In this document: positions 39,086 through 48,558 of the stretch, one piece after another
Layout of the letters: every line of letters starts with the position of its first letter
Position numbering within the stretch: position 1 is the first letter of the stretch
Source of the DNA: Parapedobacter lycopersici
Lineage (GTDB): Bacteria > Bacteroidota > Bacteroidia > Sphingobacteriales > Sphingobacteriaceae
Direction of reading: 5' to 3'
NCBI RefSeq assembly: GCF_024643285.1
Contig: NZ_JAMSLW010000001.1
Location: 865,239-929,238 of the forward strand
DNA length: 64,000 nucleotides
Translations under genes and position numbers: made by a program
Notes under the pieces: model-generated
The model's input: the letters and a program-made list of their open reading frames with translations, nothing else
Databases searched by the model: none
Told to the model about the DNA's origin: nothing

Positions 39086-39961
39086 TTATTCTATCCCTGA
39101 AAGGTGTTCCAGCAGCTGGGCCAGCACGCTGTGATCTGATTCACCCTTGCCCAACGCAATGGCAGCATCCATTTGAGCCGCTACCTGGGCAGCTCCTGAA
39201 AGCGGTACTGCAAGCTCCTTACCTGCCTGCAATACAATATTCATGTCTTTCCTATGCAGGTTTAACCGGAACCCCGGAGTGAAATTACGCTCTATAATCC
39301 GGTTTCCGTGAAGGTCCAGTATCCTGCTTTGCGCAAATCCACCGAGTAGCGATTCACGTAGCTTCTTCAGGTCTACTCCTGCTTTTCTGGCCAGCGTGAA
39401 TGCCTCAGCAACTGCCTGGATCGTCATGCCCACCACCAATTGATTGCATGCTTTGGCCGTTTGACCGGCACCCTGTTGCCCTACATGTACAATATTTTTG
39501 CCCATCGCCTGCAATATCGGCAATGCCCGGGAAAATGCATGATCATCCCCCCCTGCCATCACCGACAATGAAGCAGCCTCCGCCCCCACCTGTCCGCCCG
39601 ATACCGGTGCATCCAATGCCGCTACGTCCTTCTGACGCAATGCTTCATATAATCTGATGGCCATGGCTGGAGAAATAGTAGACATATCAATAAAAAGTGC
39701 CCCGGCTGCAATACCTTCCAGCACTCCGTTTTCACCGAAGACCACCTCCTCTACCTGCGGCGAGTCGGGAAGCATCGTAATCAGTACATCGCTGTGCCGA
39801 GCGATGGCCGCATAGCTATCAAACAGCTGGGCCCCTGCCGACGCTAACTCTACTGCGGCCTTGCTCTGTTTGAGTACCGCAAGGGGATAACCGGCCTTAA
39901 TTAAATTGTGTGCCATGGGTTTCCCCATAATACCCAAGCCAATGAAACCTATTTTTTCCAT
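39086..39961 (-). CDS. garR: Tartronate semialdehyde reductase-like beta-hydroxyacid dehydrogenase
   Basis: A 291-residue NAD(P)-dependent enzyme of the 3-hydroxyisobutyrate/tartronate-semialdehyde reductase family. It shows GLGIMG (8-13), the substrate signature DAPVSGG (117-123) and the catalytic lysine Lys170 in GAGQTAKACNQL. In the GarR role it reduces 2-hydroxy-3-oxopropanoate to D-glycerate. The frame extends 21 codons further upstream (to 40024), but the ATG at 39961 gives the normal family N-terminus. Neighbouring glycerate kinase and an HpcH/HpaI aldolase in the same transcription unit support the GarR assignment over the other substrates of the family. Confidence 0.88.
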   Translation of the reverse strand: MEKIGFIGLGIMGKPMAHNLIKAGYPLAVLKQSKAAVELASAGAQLFDSYAAIARHSDVLITMLPDSPQVEEVVFGENGVLEGIAAGALFIDMSTISPAMAIRLYEALRQKDVAALDAPVSGGQVGAEAASLSVMAGGDDHAFSRALPILQAMGKNIVHVGQQGAGQTAKACNQLVVGMTIQAVAEAFTLARKAGVDLKKLRESLLGGFAQSRILDLHGNRIIERNFTPGFRLNLHRKDMNIVLQAGKELAVPLSGAAQVAAQMDAAIALGKGESDHSVLAQLLEHLSGIE

Positions 39962-40032
39962 ATTAATTCCATTCATTATGCATACCGGTCCGGATGTATC
40001 CGGACCGGTACAGCAAACTTCCATAAAATATT

Positions 40033-41169
40033 TTAAACTTCATCCGATACGGCCTGTAAAAGCCCCTTGATATAACCGTAACAAAAAGCAAATGCCTGGG
40101 CATTGCTCCCCTCAGCGGCGTGTACCGGAACATGATCAGGCATCACCATGCCATCAAAACCTACATCGCGCAGCGCACGGATTACCTGGAAAAAATCCAT
40201 GTCGCCATTATCAGGATAGACTTCCTGAAAATTGTCCCACCCTCCTTTGATGTTCCGCAGGTGAATATTGAATATTTGATTCCGTTCTCCCACCCATTTG
40301 ATAATCGGTAAAATTTCGGTTTTCGGATCTTTGAGCCCTTCGGCAATGGAACCGATACAAAAATTAAACCCGTGGTATTCGCTGTCGGAAAGCTGCGCAA
40401 ACCGCTTAATGCCTTCAAACACGTCGGGACTGTTCCACCGGGTAATCCCCCGATAACCGGGGTGGGTCGGCGGATCCGCGATGTGATTTCCCAGCTTCAC
40501 TTTGTATTCTTCTGCCACAGGCAGCACCCGATCAAGAAAATAAGCAATCCGTTCAAACATGTCATCGATGGAAACATCGCCGGCGACGGTCTTCGGATCA
40601 TTGTTTTTGACTGCCTCTTCGTAATTCCACGTACTATATGAGGCATTGCCCCGTTTAGGATCGACTGTCCTGCCCGTACGTAATACCGGAAGTATCGTGG
40701 TATTGTAATTTAACAATTTGACACCAGTCTTCCCGGCCACCTCGATCATCTGCTGGATGATTTCGATTTCCCGGTCCCGTTCGGGACTTTTTCCCAGCAT
40801 AATATTGGGGTACAGCACCCGATCGATGCCTGCAGAGGTGAGCGGCAAGTGATAAGCATCCAGGCTGATGCCGTACTTTTCGCAGGCCTCACGTTTAGCC
40901 ATGGAATCTTCGAGATCCCACCCCACACCATCGATCACTTTGGGCATCCCGCCGTCAATATTGTACACCCCATGCCGGGCTTTAAATTCGAGGTTCTCGA
41001 TGGTGGTCCCCCCCGACTGGCACCCCACCTTCATCAGTACCTTCTTCTTGGCTGACGCGGTGTTTTCAGCCACAGGTGTATTGCAGCTCACCGCCGCCGT
41101 GCCTACAGCACCGCCCAACACAGCAGCACCCATGGTACCGGCGGTTATCACAAACTTTCTTCTTTTCAT
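40033..41169 (-). CDS. Mannonate-dehydratase-like TIM-barrel protein with Tat/lipoprotein signal
   Basis: A 378-residue protein of the xylose-isomerase-like TIM-barrel superfamily, resembling UxuA (mannonate dehydratase) in GNHIADPPTHPGYRGITRW, FNFCIGSIAEG, NIHLRNIKGG and MVMPDHVP (metal-binding His, Cys and Asp positions). UxuA is cytoplasmic, but this protein begins MKRRKFVITAG with a twin-arginine-like start, a hydrophobic stretch and a lipobox-like VSCNTP, so it appears to be exported and perhaps lipid-anchored. The function may therefore be a related isomerase or epimerase instead. It lies 37 bp after the GntP-type permease and 71 bp before the garR-like gene. Confidence 0.78.
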   Translation of the reverse strand: MKRRKFVITAGTMGAAVLGGAVGTAAVSCNTPVAENTASAKKKVLMKVGCQSGGTTIENLEFKARHGVYNIDGGMPKVIDGVGWDLEDSMAKREACEKYGISLDAYHLPLTSAGIDRVLYPNIMLGKSPERDREIEIIQQMIEVAGKTGVKLLNYNTTILPVLRTGRTVDPKRGNASYSTWNYEEAVKNNDPKTVAGDVSIDDMFERIAYFLDRVLPVAEEYKVKLGNHIADPPTHPGYRGITRWNSPDVFEGIKRFAQLSDSEYHGFNFCIGSIAEGLKDPKTEILPIIKWVGERNQIFNIHLRNIKGGWDNFQEVYPDNGDMDFFQVIRALRDVGFDGMVMPDHVPVHAAEGSNAQAFAFCYGYIKGLLQAVSDEV

Positions 41170-41206
41170 CGTTTCATTATTTATGGTAAATATTCAGTTA
41201 ACTAAA

Positions 41207-42673
41207 TCAGATCAGCGGCAGCAGCTGTGCGGCGATGAGGATAACGATCAACCCGGTTACCCCCATGATAATGCTCATCGGCATGAAGGTTTTCAATGCC
41301 TCCTGCTCCGTGAGATTACTCATCTTGCACACAATCCAGAAGCCGGCATCGTTCATCCAGGGAACCAGCTTGGCGCCACAGCCGATGGCCAGGCCCAGGT
41401 AGAGGTGGTGGTATTCGAGGTGACCGGTATTAGCCATACCAGACAGGATGCCGGACGCCGTAATAAGTGCAACCGTGGCCGAACCCTGTGCTGTACGGAC
41501 TACCGCGGCGATAAAAAACGCCAGCGGGATCAGCGCCATCTGGTAACCGCGGGTCATTTCCACGATGGTGGAGCTGATGCCGGTATATTGAAGCATACTA
41601 CCGAAAGCGCCGCCTGCGGAGGTAATCAGGATAATCCCACCACCGCTCATTAGTGCCGCCTGCACGAAGGCCGTCATGCCTTCTTTACTTTCCCTTTTCT
41701 GCTTCACCAGCAGGATCAGTGCAACCAGTCCACCGGCAATCAGTGCGATATTCTTGTCGCCAAGAAAGTTAATCAGGGAGATGGTGGCCGAAAGCACAGC
41801 CGACGGTGCCGCAATGCTTTCGGCGGGCAATAACGAATGTACGAACGTATGTGCACAGATGAATACCAGCGGAATCAGCACCGGCAACAGCGACCAGCCC
41901 AATGAAGGAAGTTGTTTATCATCCTTTTCCGCGTTGCTCCGGATATCTTCCAAACGGGCATCCAGCGAATCCCGGACGGGAATAGTCCACTTCCGATTCG
42001 CCCAGGTGGCAAACAGGTAGCCTGAAGCGCTGGTAACGATTCCCAAAAGCGCCCCGGCAATCATCATCAGGCCGATGGGTATCTGCATCTCCCCGACCAG
42101 AAAGAGCGGTCCGGGAGCAGGGGGCACCAGCGAATTGGCCATTACGGCGCCGGCAAGGATGGCCAGCACAAGCAACAGGTAATTTTTCCCGATACGCATC
42201 GACATGGTTTTCGCCAGCGGCATCATCAGAAAAATAACCGTATCGAAGAATACCGGTATTCCAATGAAAAAACTGCTGATCAGGAATCCGATTGGCGCAC
42301 GCTCAATGCCGGTCATACGCAGCATGGAACGTACAATCTTTTCGGCAGCACCGCTATCCAGCATGCATTTGCCAATAATGGCAGCCATCGCAATCAGGAT
42401 ACCGATTTTGCCGCACGTATTACCAAATTCCACGGCGATCCGCTCACCAATGCTACGCTCCGACAGCTGCAGCGCAGCATCTGCGGACAGCCCCTTATCC
42501 AGTCCAAACTGTTCGATCGCCGCCGCGGGCGTCATCCAGGCGACCACGAAAGCGCCCAGCAGCAATGCCAAAAAAGGATGGAGCTTCATTCCGATAATCC
42601 CGCCCACCACGATAAACATGCCGATGAGCAGGATAAATATGGGATCGGCTATCAATTGGGTGATGCTCATCAT
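41207..42673 (-). CDS. GntP-family gluconate/sugar-acid:H+ symporter
   Basis: A 488-residue inner-membrane transporter with about 12-14 helices and GntP family marks: GIMIGIPVFFDTVIFLMMPLA-like (here FFIGIPVFFDTVIF) near residue 155, LVPPAPGPL near 205 and the C-terminal GSATVALITASGI and GCGAKLVPWMNDAGFW. Family members import gluconate, idonate, fructuronate, glycerate or similar acids. It overlaps the aldolase gene by 4 bp (ATGA) and replaces the MFS transporter GarP of the E. coli gar operon. A glycerate, aldarate or aldonate substrate is therefore likely, but not resolved. Confidence 0.92.
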   Translation of the reverse strand: MMSITQLIADPIFILLIGMFIVVGGIIGMKLHPFLALLLGAFVVAWMTPAAAIEQFGLDKGLSADAALQLSERSIGERIAVEFGNTCGKIGILIAMAAIIGKCMLDSGAAEKIVRSMLRMTGIERAPIGFLISSFFIGIPVFFDTVIFLMMPLAKTMSMRIGKNYLLLVLAILAGAVMANSLVPPAPGPLFLVGEMQIPIGLMMIAGALLGIVTSASGYLFATWANRKWTIPVRDSLDARLEDIRSNAEKDDKQLPSLGWSLLPVLIPLVFICAHTFVHSLLPAESIAAPSAVLSATISLINFLGDKNIALIAGGLVALILLVKQKRESKEGMTAFVQAALMSGGGIILITSAGGAFGSMLQYTGISSTIVEMTRGYQMALIPLAFFIAAVVRTAQGSATVALITASGILSGMANTGHLEYHHLYLGLAIGCGAKLVPWMNDAGFWIVCKMSNLTEQEALKTFMPMSIIMGVTGLIVILIAAQLLPLI

Positions 42674-43452
42674 GTTCGATTTAAGGGTTTGGAAATAAAT
42701 GAATTTAGCTTGTCAGCCGTCTGACGGGCACCCTGGGCTACGAATGTCGCATCCGCACCACAGGCAATCAACTGGATGCCCATTTCGTGATAAGTGGGAA
42801 AGTCAGCTGGATCAAACAACAGGATTCCCGTGGCTTTACCTGCTTTTTTCGCGGCATTTACCGTGGCCCGGATGGCGTCTTTAAAGATTGGGTGGTCAAA
42901 CTGTCCGAAAATGCCAAGCGCCATGGACAGGTCTGCCGGTCCGATAAAAAGCACGTCTACCCCATCCAGGGCAGCAATGCCGTCGAGGCAGTCAAGGGCG
43001 CCGGGCGTTTCAATCTGGACGATACCCAACAGGTTGTCTTTGGCAGTTTCCCGATATTCGGAGAAACGCGTACCGAAATTAGTGGCACGTACCATTTTGG
43101 CTACACCACGGACACCTTCGGGCGGATAAAATAACCCATCGACAACGGCCTGGGCTTCTGCCACGTTATTTATCCGTGGACACATAATGCCTTCAGCGCC
43201 TAGGTCGAGCACCCGGTGCAGCCGTTGCCGTTCAAAGCTCTCCACCCGCACTATAGCAGCTGCCTGGGTGTGGGTCAGCGCCTGCAGCTGAAACAGCAGG
43301 TCTTTGCTTTCTCCGGCACCGTGTTCGAGGTCAATCAGTACCCAGTCAAATCCGGACAGGCCTACAATTTCAGCGGTGACCGAACTTCCCAGGTTCAGCC
43401 AGCAACCGGTGAGTGTTTCTCCCCGTTTAAGTCTTGTTTTTAAGTTTTTCAT
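42670..43452 (-). CDS. HpcH/HpaI-family aldolase (2-dehydro-3-deoxyglucarate aldolase-like)
   Basis: A 260-residue class II, metal-dependent pyruvate aldolase. It has the active-site segment LIDLEHG with His44, Arg69 in IVRV, metal ligands Glu148 (QIETPGALD) and Asp174 (IGPADLSMALG). GarL of this family cuts 2-keto-3-deoxy-D-glucarate into pyruvate and tartronate semialdehyde, and HpaI acts on a related C7 acid. The reductase and glycerate kinase downstream favour the GarL reaction. The frame continues upstream to 43530, but the ATG at 43452 (MKNLKTRLKRGE) fits the family. It begins 62 bp after a SusD gene and overlaps the permease gene by 4 bp. Confidence 0.88.
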   Translation of the reverse strand: MKNLKTRLKRGETLTGCWLNLGSSVTAEIVGLSGFDWVLIDLEHGAGESKDLLFQLQALTHTQAAAIVRVESFERQRLHRVLDLGAEGIMCPRINNVAEAQAVVDGLFYPPEGVRGVAKMVRATNFGTRFSEYRETAKDNLLGIVQIETPGALDCLDGIAALDGVDVLFIGPADLSMALGIFGQFDHPIFKDAIRATVNAAKKAGKATGILLFDPADFPTYHEMGIQLIACGADATFVAQGARQTADKLNSFISKPLNRT

Positions 43453-43514
43453 TAGCCTAATTTTTTGGTTTTTTGCTGTTAGTGGCATCAATGGGGCCGC
43501 GGATTTAATGTCCG

Positions 43515-45053
43515 TTAGGGAGTATCCCACCAGACACGTGTATCCAATAGATCGGGTCCCTGCCGTGTAATTGCCTGTTGTACGTTTTCCTGGTTTACAT
43601 TTAATTCCGAGTCCGGGTAAGTAATACGGCGTATAAAATCTTCCGATTGCAGGTCGCTGCCCGGATAAGGATTGGGTGTTAGTTCCGGGTAGCCACTCCT
43701 GCGGAAATTAGCAAACGCTTCCGGGCCATTTAAAAAGGAGGCCACCCAGTATTCCGTATTGATCTGCTCCATGGCCGCACCCGCATCCAGCGGATGAGCT
43801 GCCAGATAAGTAGTAATCGCATCTTCACTGATTGCAGTACCGCCCCCGTATGCAGCCAATTGCTGCATGTGTGCCCTTACACCGTCGGCATATAAGGCAG
43901 CTGCATCATCCGAAATCCAGCCCCGTACAGCGGCTTCAGCAAGCAGCAGCCGGGTCTGTGCATGCGTTACCAAAAAACTCGGCGCCTGCGGGTCAGCCAT
44001 GCGCGTACGGTCAAGCTGGCTATAATCCCACAGGCTGGCCAGGCCACTTGCCGCCACGGCCTCCGATACGGTGGTGTTATCATATCCCTGGGGCATTCCA
44101 ATCTGTACGTCAACCGACCGGTCGGCCACTCCCTCCGTCTGGTCGGCTCCGCTGGTGGCACCGATGTAGCGGACAGCAATGGACATAAGGCGCGGATCGT
44201 CATTCATCTTAAGGTAATCCACAAAATCCTCGGTAAGGTAATAGAAGGCCGATTGGCCACCATTCAGCTGACTGCCAATGGGGTTGTTAAAATTGGCATT
44301 GTGGCGGATTATGGCGTTGTCGTCATTTGATTCCATTACTCCCCCGGCAACGGCCCGTGCGGCATAGTCGGCTGCTTTACCGGGGTCTACCTTGGAAAGC
44401 CGCATTGCTGCCCGCAGCAGCAGCGAATTCCCCAAACGCCTCCACTTTGTAATGTCCCCTCCATAGAGTACTTCACCTGATACTGGCTGACCCGCGGGAT
44501 CCAACGCGGACGAGGCCCCTTCCAGCTCATTCAGCAGATCGGCATAAATGGCTTCCTGCGCGTCGTATACCGGGTTCGACACATTCTCCAGGTAGCCCTG
44601 CCCTGCACTGAAATAGGGAATATCCCCATATGTATCGGTTAATACCATAAAGGCAAATGCCCTCCATATCCTCGCGATATGGTATAAGTTGGCCTGAGCA
44701 GGGTCGTCCTGGGTACGGTTGATGACGTCGACCAGGTTTTTGATCAGGTTACGGTAACCGTTCTCCCAGTTTCCGGCAGCTACATTCCGATTATCCTGAT
44801 TGAAATTGGCCGCGGCGCCGACACCACTGAACGGCGTAATCATCTGCTTGACGATCGTTGTCTCATAACTCAGGTTACCGTATGTCGGTGCGCTGGAAAC
44901 AAGCGCACTGTTTAGCTGGAATACCGGTTCCACATCGGTAAGGGCGATGGGATTGATATTCATCTCGTCAAACCCGCTGTCGCACGAAACGCATACGGCA
45001 AGGGAGAGCATACCGCCTAATATATATGTGTTAATCCTTTTCATGTTATCCAT
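43515..45053 (-). CDS. SusD/RagB-family outer-membrane lipoprotein
   Basis: A 512-residue SusD homologue of the larger SusD-like subgroup. The signal peptide ends in a lipobox-like VSCDS; an ATG three codons in is equally possible as start. Typical segments are FDEMNINPIALTDVEP, IARIWRAFAFMVLTDTYGDIPY and RLLLAEAAVRGW near the C-terminus, with YWVASFLNGPEAFANFRRSGYP as the variant of the final signature. It follows its SusC by 34 bp and precedes the aldolase by 62 bp, so uptake and catabolic genes are probably on one message. Confidence 0.93.
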   Translation of the reverse strand: MDNMKRINTYILGGMLSLAVCVSCDSGFDEMNINPIALTDVEPVFQLNSALVSSAPTYGNLSYETTIVKQMITPFSGVGAAANFNQDNRNVAAGNWENGYRNLIKNLVDVINRTQDDPAQANLYHIARIWRAFAFMVLTDTYGDIPYFSAGQGYLENVSNPVYDAQEAIYADLLNELEGASSALDPAGQPVSGEVLYGGDITKWRRLGNSLLLRAAMRLSKVDPGKAADYAARAVAGGVMESNDDNAIIRHNANFNNPIGSQLNGGQSAFYYLTEDFVDYLKMNDDPRLMSIAVRYIGATSGADQTEGVADRSVDVQIGMPQGYDNTTVSEAVAASGLASLWDYSQLDRTRMADPQAPSFLVTHAQTRLLLAEAAVRGWISDDAAALYADGVRAHMQQLAAYGGGTAISEDAITTYLAAHPLDAGAAMEQINTEYWVASFLNGPEAFANFRRSGYPELTPNPYPGSDLQSEDFIRRITYPDSELNVNQENVQQAITRQGPDLLDTRVWWDTP

Positions 45054-45087
45054 ACTTAAGTGTTGAAAAATTAGTTGCGGCGATTCA

Positions 45088-48000
45088 TTAGAATTTCACA
45101 TTCAGGTTGAATCCTACACTCCGGGTAATGGGCAGTCCGGTTGCCTCCAGGCCCACCAGGTTATCTGATGGAAACCCGAATTGATCCGGATGGATATTAG
45201 GCACCCATTTTTTCAAAACAGCCACATTATTCACCACGACACTCAGCCTGAGACCATCTATAAACCGCACCTGATTCAGCAGTTTTGAAAAATCATAACC
45301 CAGTGTCACCTGCCTTAGCTGCCAAAGCCCGGCGTTGTATACAAACTGCTCGGCGATGTTCTGGCTTCGCACCGTTTCATAGAATGCCTGCAATCCCGAA
45401 GCGGTGGTATTGGGCTGTCCATCTTCGTTAACGCCACTGCCCACCACTACATTTTCTTCCCTTCCGGGCAATGTTCCTTGATGCAGACCGTGCCGCCAGG
45501 CATTGAAGTTCGTCCCCGAGATCATCTTATGTCCCAGCTTAAAATCAATCAGGAAAGAAAAGGTCAGGTCTTTGTACCTAAAGCCGTTGTTGATCCCGCC
45601 CACCCAGAGCGGCAGCGCGCTGCCAAAAGCGATTTGTGAGGGTGTCCGCAGCGGACGTCCGTTTCCGCTGTCAAAAACCTGCCGGCCCTGATCATCTCTC
45701 AGGTATCCAAAACCATACAACTGCCCCATGGCTTGTCCAACTACCTGCCGGAGCTCGCCGGTAAACTCACCGGTACCGACCGTGATCATATCATCGCTCA
45801 CATCCTTCCCTAGATTCAGCACCTTGGTCACGTTATAAGCCGCATTAAAACTGGCGTTCCATTCAAAATGTTCCCTTGCTACCGGCGTGCCCGTAACCAG
45901 CATTTCCAGTCCACGGTTCCGGCTTTGGCCGACATTCACCAGTTGATTAATGTACCCCGAGGCATCTGAGATCTGTGCCTGCAAAATCTGGTCGGACGAT
46001 AGCTTATCGTATCCCGTTAACTCAAAGCCCAGTCGGTTGGCAAAAAACTGCATTTCGATGCCCACTTCTTTTTCGGTGACCCGCATGGGACGGAGATTGG
46101 GATTCGGAACGACCGTACCATTGATGTTGGCCAATGTCCGGGCAGAACCATCAGGACCGGCGAACTGCAACGGGTTAATGAAATAAAAGAGGTTATTGGA
46201 ATAGGGCTGCACATCGGTGTCGCTACCTACTTCGGCATATGCCGCCCGCAGCTTACCAAAAGAAATCCAATCCGGCAGTGATTCACGCAGGGCCTGGGAA
46301 AAAACGAAACTGGCCGTGACGGATGGATAACTGATGCTTCTGTTCTCAGGTGACAGGGTAGAAAACCAGTCGTTCCGCAACGTACCGTTCAAGTATAAAA
46401 ACTCCCGATACGAAACCTCAGCGGCGCCATATATCGAGTTTACCTGTCTTTCGCTAATGCTGTAGATCGGGCTAAGCTGCCGGCCATTACCCAGCGTATA
46501 CAGACCACGCGTATAAAAATCATCCACCAATACATTATTGTTGGTCAGTTTGCGATACATCTGGTTACCCCCCAGCGTCAGGTTAACACCAAAATCACCG
46601 AAAGTACGCGTTGCATTGATTAGGATGTCTGCGTTAATCTCCCTGAAATGGCGAACATCCTGCACGTATTCACCGTTAACGAATCCCGGGGGAGCAGGTG
46701 CCTGCCGCTGGCTGCCCGTAGGCAGGTTATATTCCTGATCCCGGGCATAATAATCCTGTCCCACACGCCCTTGCAGGTAAAGCCAGTCGGTAAAATTATA
46801 GCGCGCAGTGATGTTGCCAAATATGCGGTCACGGTCGATATTGTCGAAACGCGTTAACGCAAAATACGGATTGGTCCGGTTGGTAAATCTTGACCACAGG
46901 TATTCATTTCCGTTTTCGTCGGTGGCGTACTGTTTCAATAGGTCCAGCGGCATGGAATTGGCCAAGTTGTAAATGACTACCGGGCTGTAGTCCTGTTCAG
47001 CAATATTCGGCGGATTATGCCGCCGTTCATTAGAGTAATTGATATTGCCGGAAACGGTCAGTTTATCGGCAAATGTATGGGTAAAGCCCAGGTTCACCGT
47101 TTTCCGGTCATAATCCGATCCGGGTAAAATGGCGTTGCTGTTCATATTGGAAACCGAAAGGTTAAAGCCACCGAATTCACCCCCAGAAGAAAGGGTTACG
47201 CTGTTGGTGAAGTTAAAACCGGTCCGATAATAATTGGTGATCTGGTCCCTTTGCGGGGCATACGGTACTTCGACCCCATCAAACAGTATCTGTGTCATTC
47301 CCGGTTCAAACCGTTCCCCGAAACTCCATTGGCCTGAAGTGGGGTTTGGTGCCGTAGGCCGTACCCCATTTTCTCCTTGGCCGTAATCATATTGGTAATC
47401 GGTATAATCCAGCGGTGTATCGTGCGTGAAGTTGGTATTATATTCCAGGCCGATACCCCCACCGGCATTCCGGCTCTTCGTGGTAATCATGATCACTCCA
47501 TCCTTAGCCCGCGAGCCGTACAACGCAGAAGCTGCCGCTCCCTTCAGTACGGTCATACTCTCAATGTCATCGGGGTTAATGCTGCTCAGGCCGTCACCAC
47601 TGTCCGATGTACGGTTACTGCCGCGTTCACTCACATCGCCCCGCGCACCGAAATTGGTGTTGTCTATCGGCACCCCGTTGACCACAATCAACGGTGAATT
47701 GTTCCCGCCGAAAGACGACTGGCCCCGGATCCGTATCTTACTTGTTCCCGCCGTTCCCGAACCCATTGACGTAATGTTTACACCTGCCATTTTTCCCTGC
47801 AGGGCATTCATAAAATTCGAGGTACGGTTCACGGTTACTTCCTCAGGAGCGGCAGTGGCAGTGGAATAGCCCAGGCTTTTTGCTTCCCTTTTGATACCCA
47901 ACGCGGTTACCACCACTTCACTGAGCGCCTGCTGGTCTTCCTCCAGGCTGATGTTGACCGTCCTTTGAGAACCGATGGCAATTTGCCGTTCCAGGTAACC

Positions 48001-48558
48001 GATATAAGTAAAAACAAGCGTACTGTTTTGCGCAACATTCAGTGAGTATCGTCCATCCGCATTGGTAGTAGTACCCTGATTGGCGCCCCGGACCCGGATG
48101 CTGACCCCCTGAAGCGGGTCACCCTGCTGGTTCGTAACACGGCCACTTACCTCCTGTTGCTGCGAGGGTGTTACCGGTGTCTTGTTAGGTGCCTTTTTGG
48201 AAATGATTACGCTATTGTCGCGGATCACATACCCAAGGGGCAGTCCCTTCAGGCATTGATCAAGCGCCTCCGTTACCGTAACGCCAGCCACATGGATACT
48301 GACGTTCGGTGCATTGAGCAATGCGCCGGCGTCATACAGAAAATTATAGCCACTTTGCCGTTTAATTTCCTTAATCACCTCGGTTAGTGAGACATTTTTC
48401 TCGTCAAGCGTAATTTTTTGCGCAATGGCAAATACGCTTACGTGCATGCCGACAATCAGCAATATGAAAAACAATCGCATAATTATTGGCGAGTTAATAA
48501 AATTGGTTAGTGTATTGCCATAGTGGTTTACGGCAATTTTTTTATACTTTTGCATCAT
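45088..48558 (-). CDS. SusC/RagA-family TonB-linked transporter with STN domain
   Basis: A 1156-residue outer-membrane transporter. A 50-residue leader with the signal peptide (core about 27-45) is followed by an STN domain (about 48-120), a carboxypeptidase-regulatory-like domain (about 135-215), and the plug with SMTVLKGAAASALYGSRAKDGVIMITTK. The barrel ends ITRSVGFNLNVKF. It is the transporter of the module that carries the aldolase, permease and glycerate genes. A plus-strand TACTTTTG element (48545-48552) overlies its start codon region. The ATG at 48558 is used; MRLFFILL at residue 27 is an alternative. Confidence 0.94.
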   Translation of the reverse strand: MMQKYKKIAVNHYGNTLTNFINSPIIMRLFFILLIVGMHVSVFAIAQKITLDEKNVSLTEVIKEIKRQSGYNFLYDAGALLNAPNVSIHVAGVTVTEALDQCLKGLPLGYVIRDNSVIISKKAPNKTPVTPSQQQEVSGRVTNQQGDPLQGVSIRVRGANQGTTTNADGRYSLNVAQNSTLVFTYIGYLERQIAIGSQRTVNISLEEDQQALSEVVVTALGIKREAKSLGYSTATAAPEEVTVNRTSNFMNALQGKMAGVNITSMGSGTAGTSKIRIRGQSSFGGNNSPLIVVNGVPIDNTNFGARGDVSERGSNRTSDSGDGLSSINPDDIESMTVLKGAAASALYGSRAKDGVIMITTKSRNAGGGIGLEYNTNFTHDTPLDYTDYQYDYGQGENGVRPTAPNPTSGQWSFGERFEPGMTQILFDGVEVPYAPQRDQITNYYRTGFNFTNSVTLSSGGEFGGFNLSVSNMNSNAILPGSDYDRKTVNLGFTHTFADKLTVSGNINYSNERRHNPPNIAEQDYSPVVIYNLANSMPLDLLKQYATDENGNEYLWSRFTNRTNPYFALTRFDNIDRDRIFGNITARYNFTDWLYLQGRVGQDYYARDQEYNLPTGSQRQAPAPPGFVNGEYVQDVRHFREINADILINATRTFGDFGVNLTLGGNQMYRKLTNNNVLVDDFYTRGLYTLGNGRQLSPIYSISERQVNSIYGAAEVSYREFLYLNGTLRNDWFSTLSPENRSISYPSVTASFVFSQALRESLPDWISFGKLRAAYAEVGSDTDVQPYSNNLFYFINPLQFAGPDGSARTLANINGTVVPNPNLRPMRVTEKEVGIEMQFFANRLGFELTGYDKLSSDQILQAQISDASGYINQLVNVGQSRNRGLEMLVTGTPVAREHFEWNASFNAAYNVTKVLNLGKDVSDDMITVGTGEFTGELRQVVGQAMGQLYGFGYLRDDQGRQVFDSGNGRPLRTPSQIAFGSALPLWVGGINNGFRYKDLTFSFLIDFKLGHKMISGTNFNAWRHGLHQGTLPGREENVVVGSGVNEDGQPNTTASGLQAFYETVRSQNIAEQFVYNAGLWQLRQVTLGYDFSKLLNQVRFIDGLRLSVVVNNVAVLKKWVPNIHPDQFGFPSDNLVGLEATGLPITRSVGFNLNVKF
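48545..48552 (+). promoter_or_regulatory. Antisense TAnnTTTG element at the susC start
   Basis: TACTTTTG lies on the strand opposite to susC, directly over its first codons. No good TTG box lies 19-21 bp upstream. It is placed to start the candidate antisense RNA that ends at 48658. Confidence 0.4.

Noticed and set aside
39962-40024. Longer N-terminus for the garR-like gene (21 more codons)
   Set aside because: The added residues (MEVCCTGPDT and so on) have no counterpart in the family, and the Rossmann strand begins right at the ATG at 39961.
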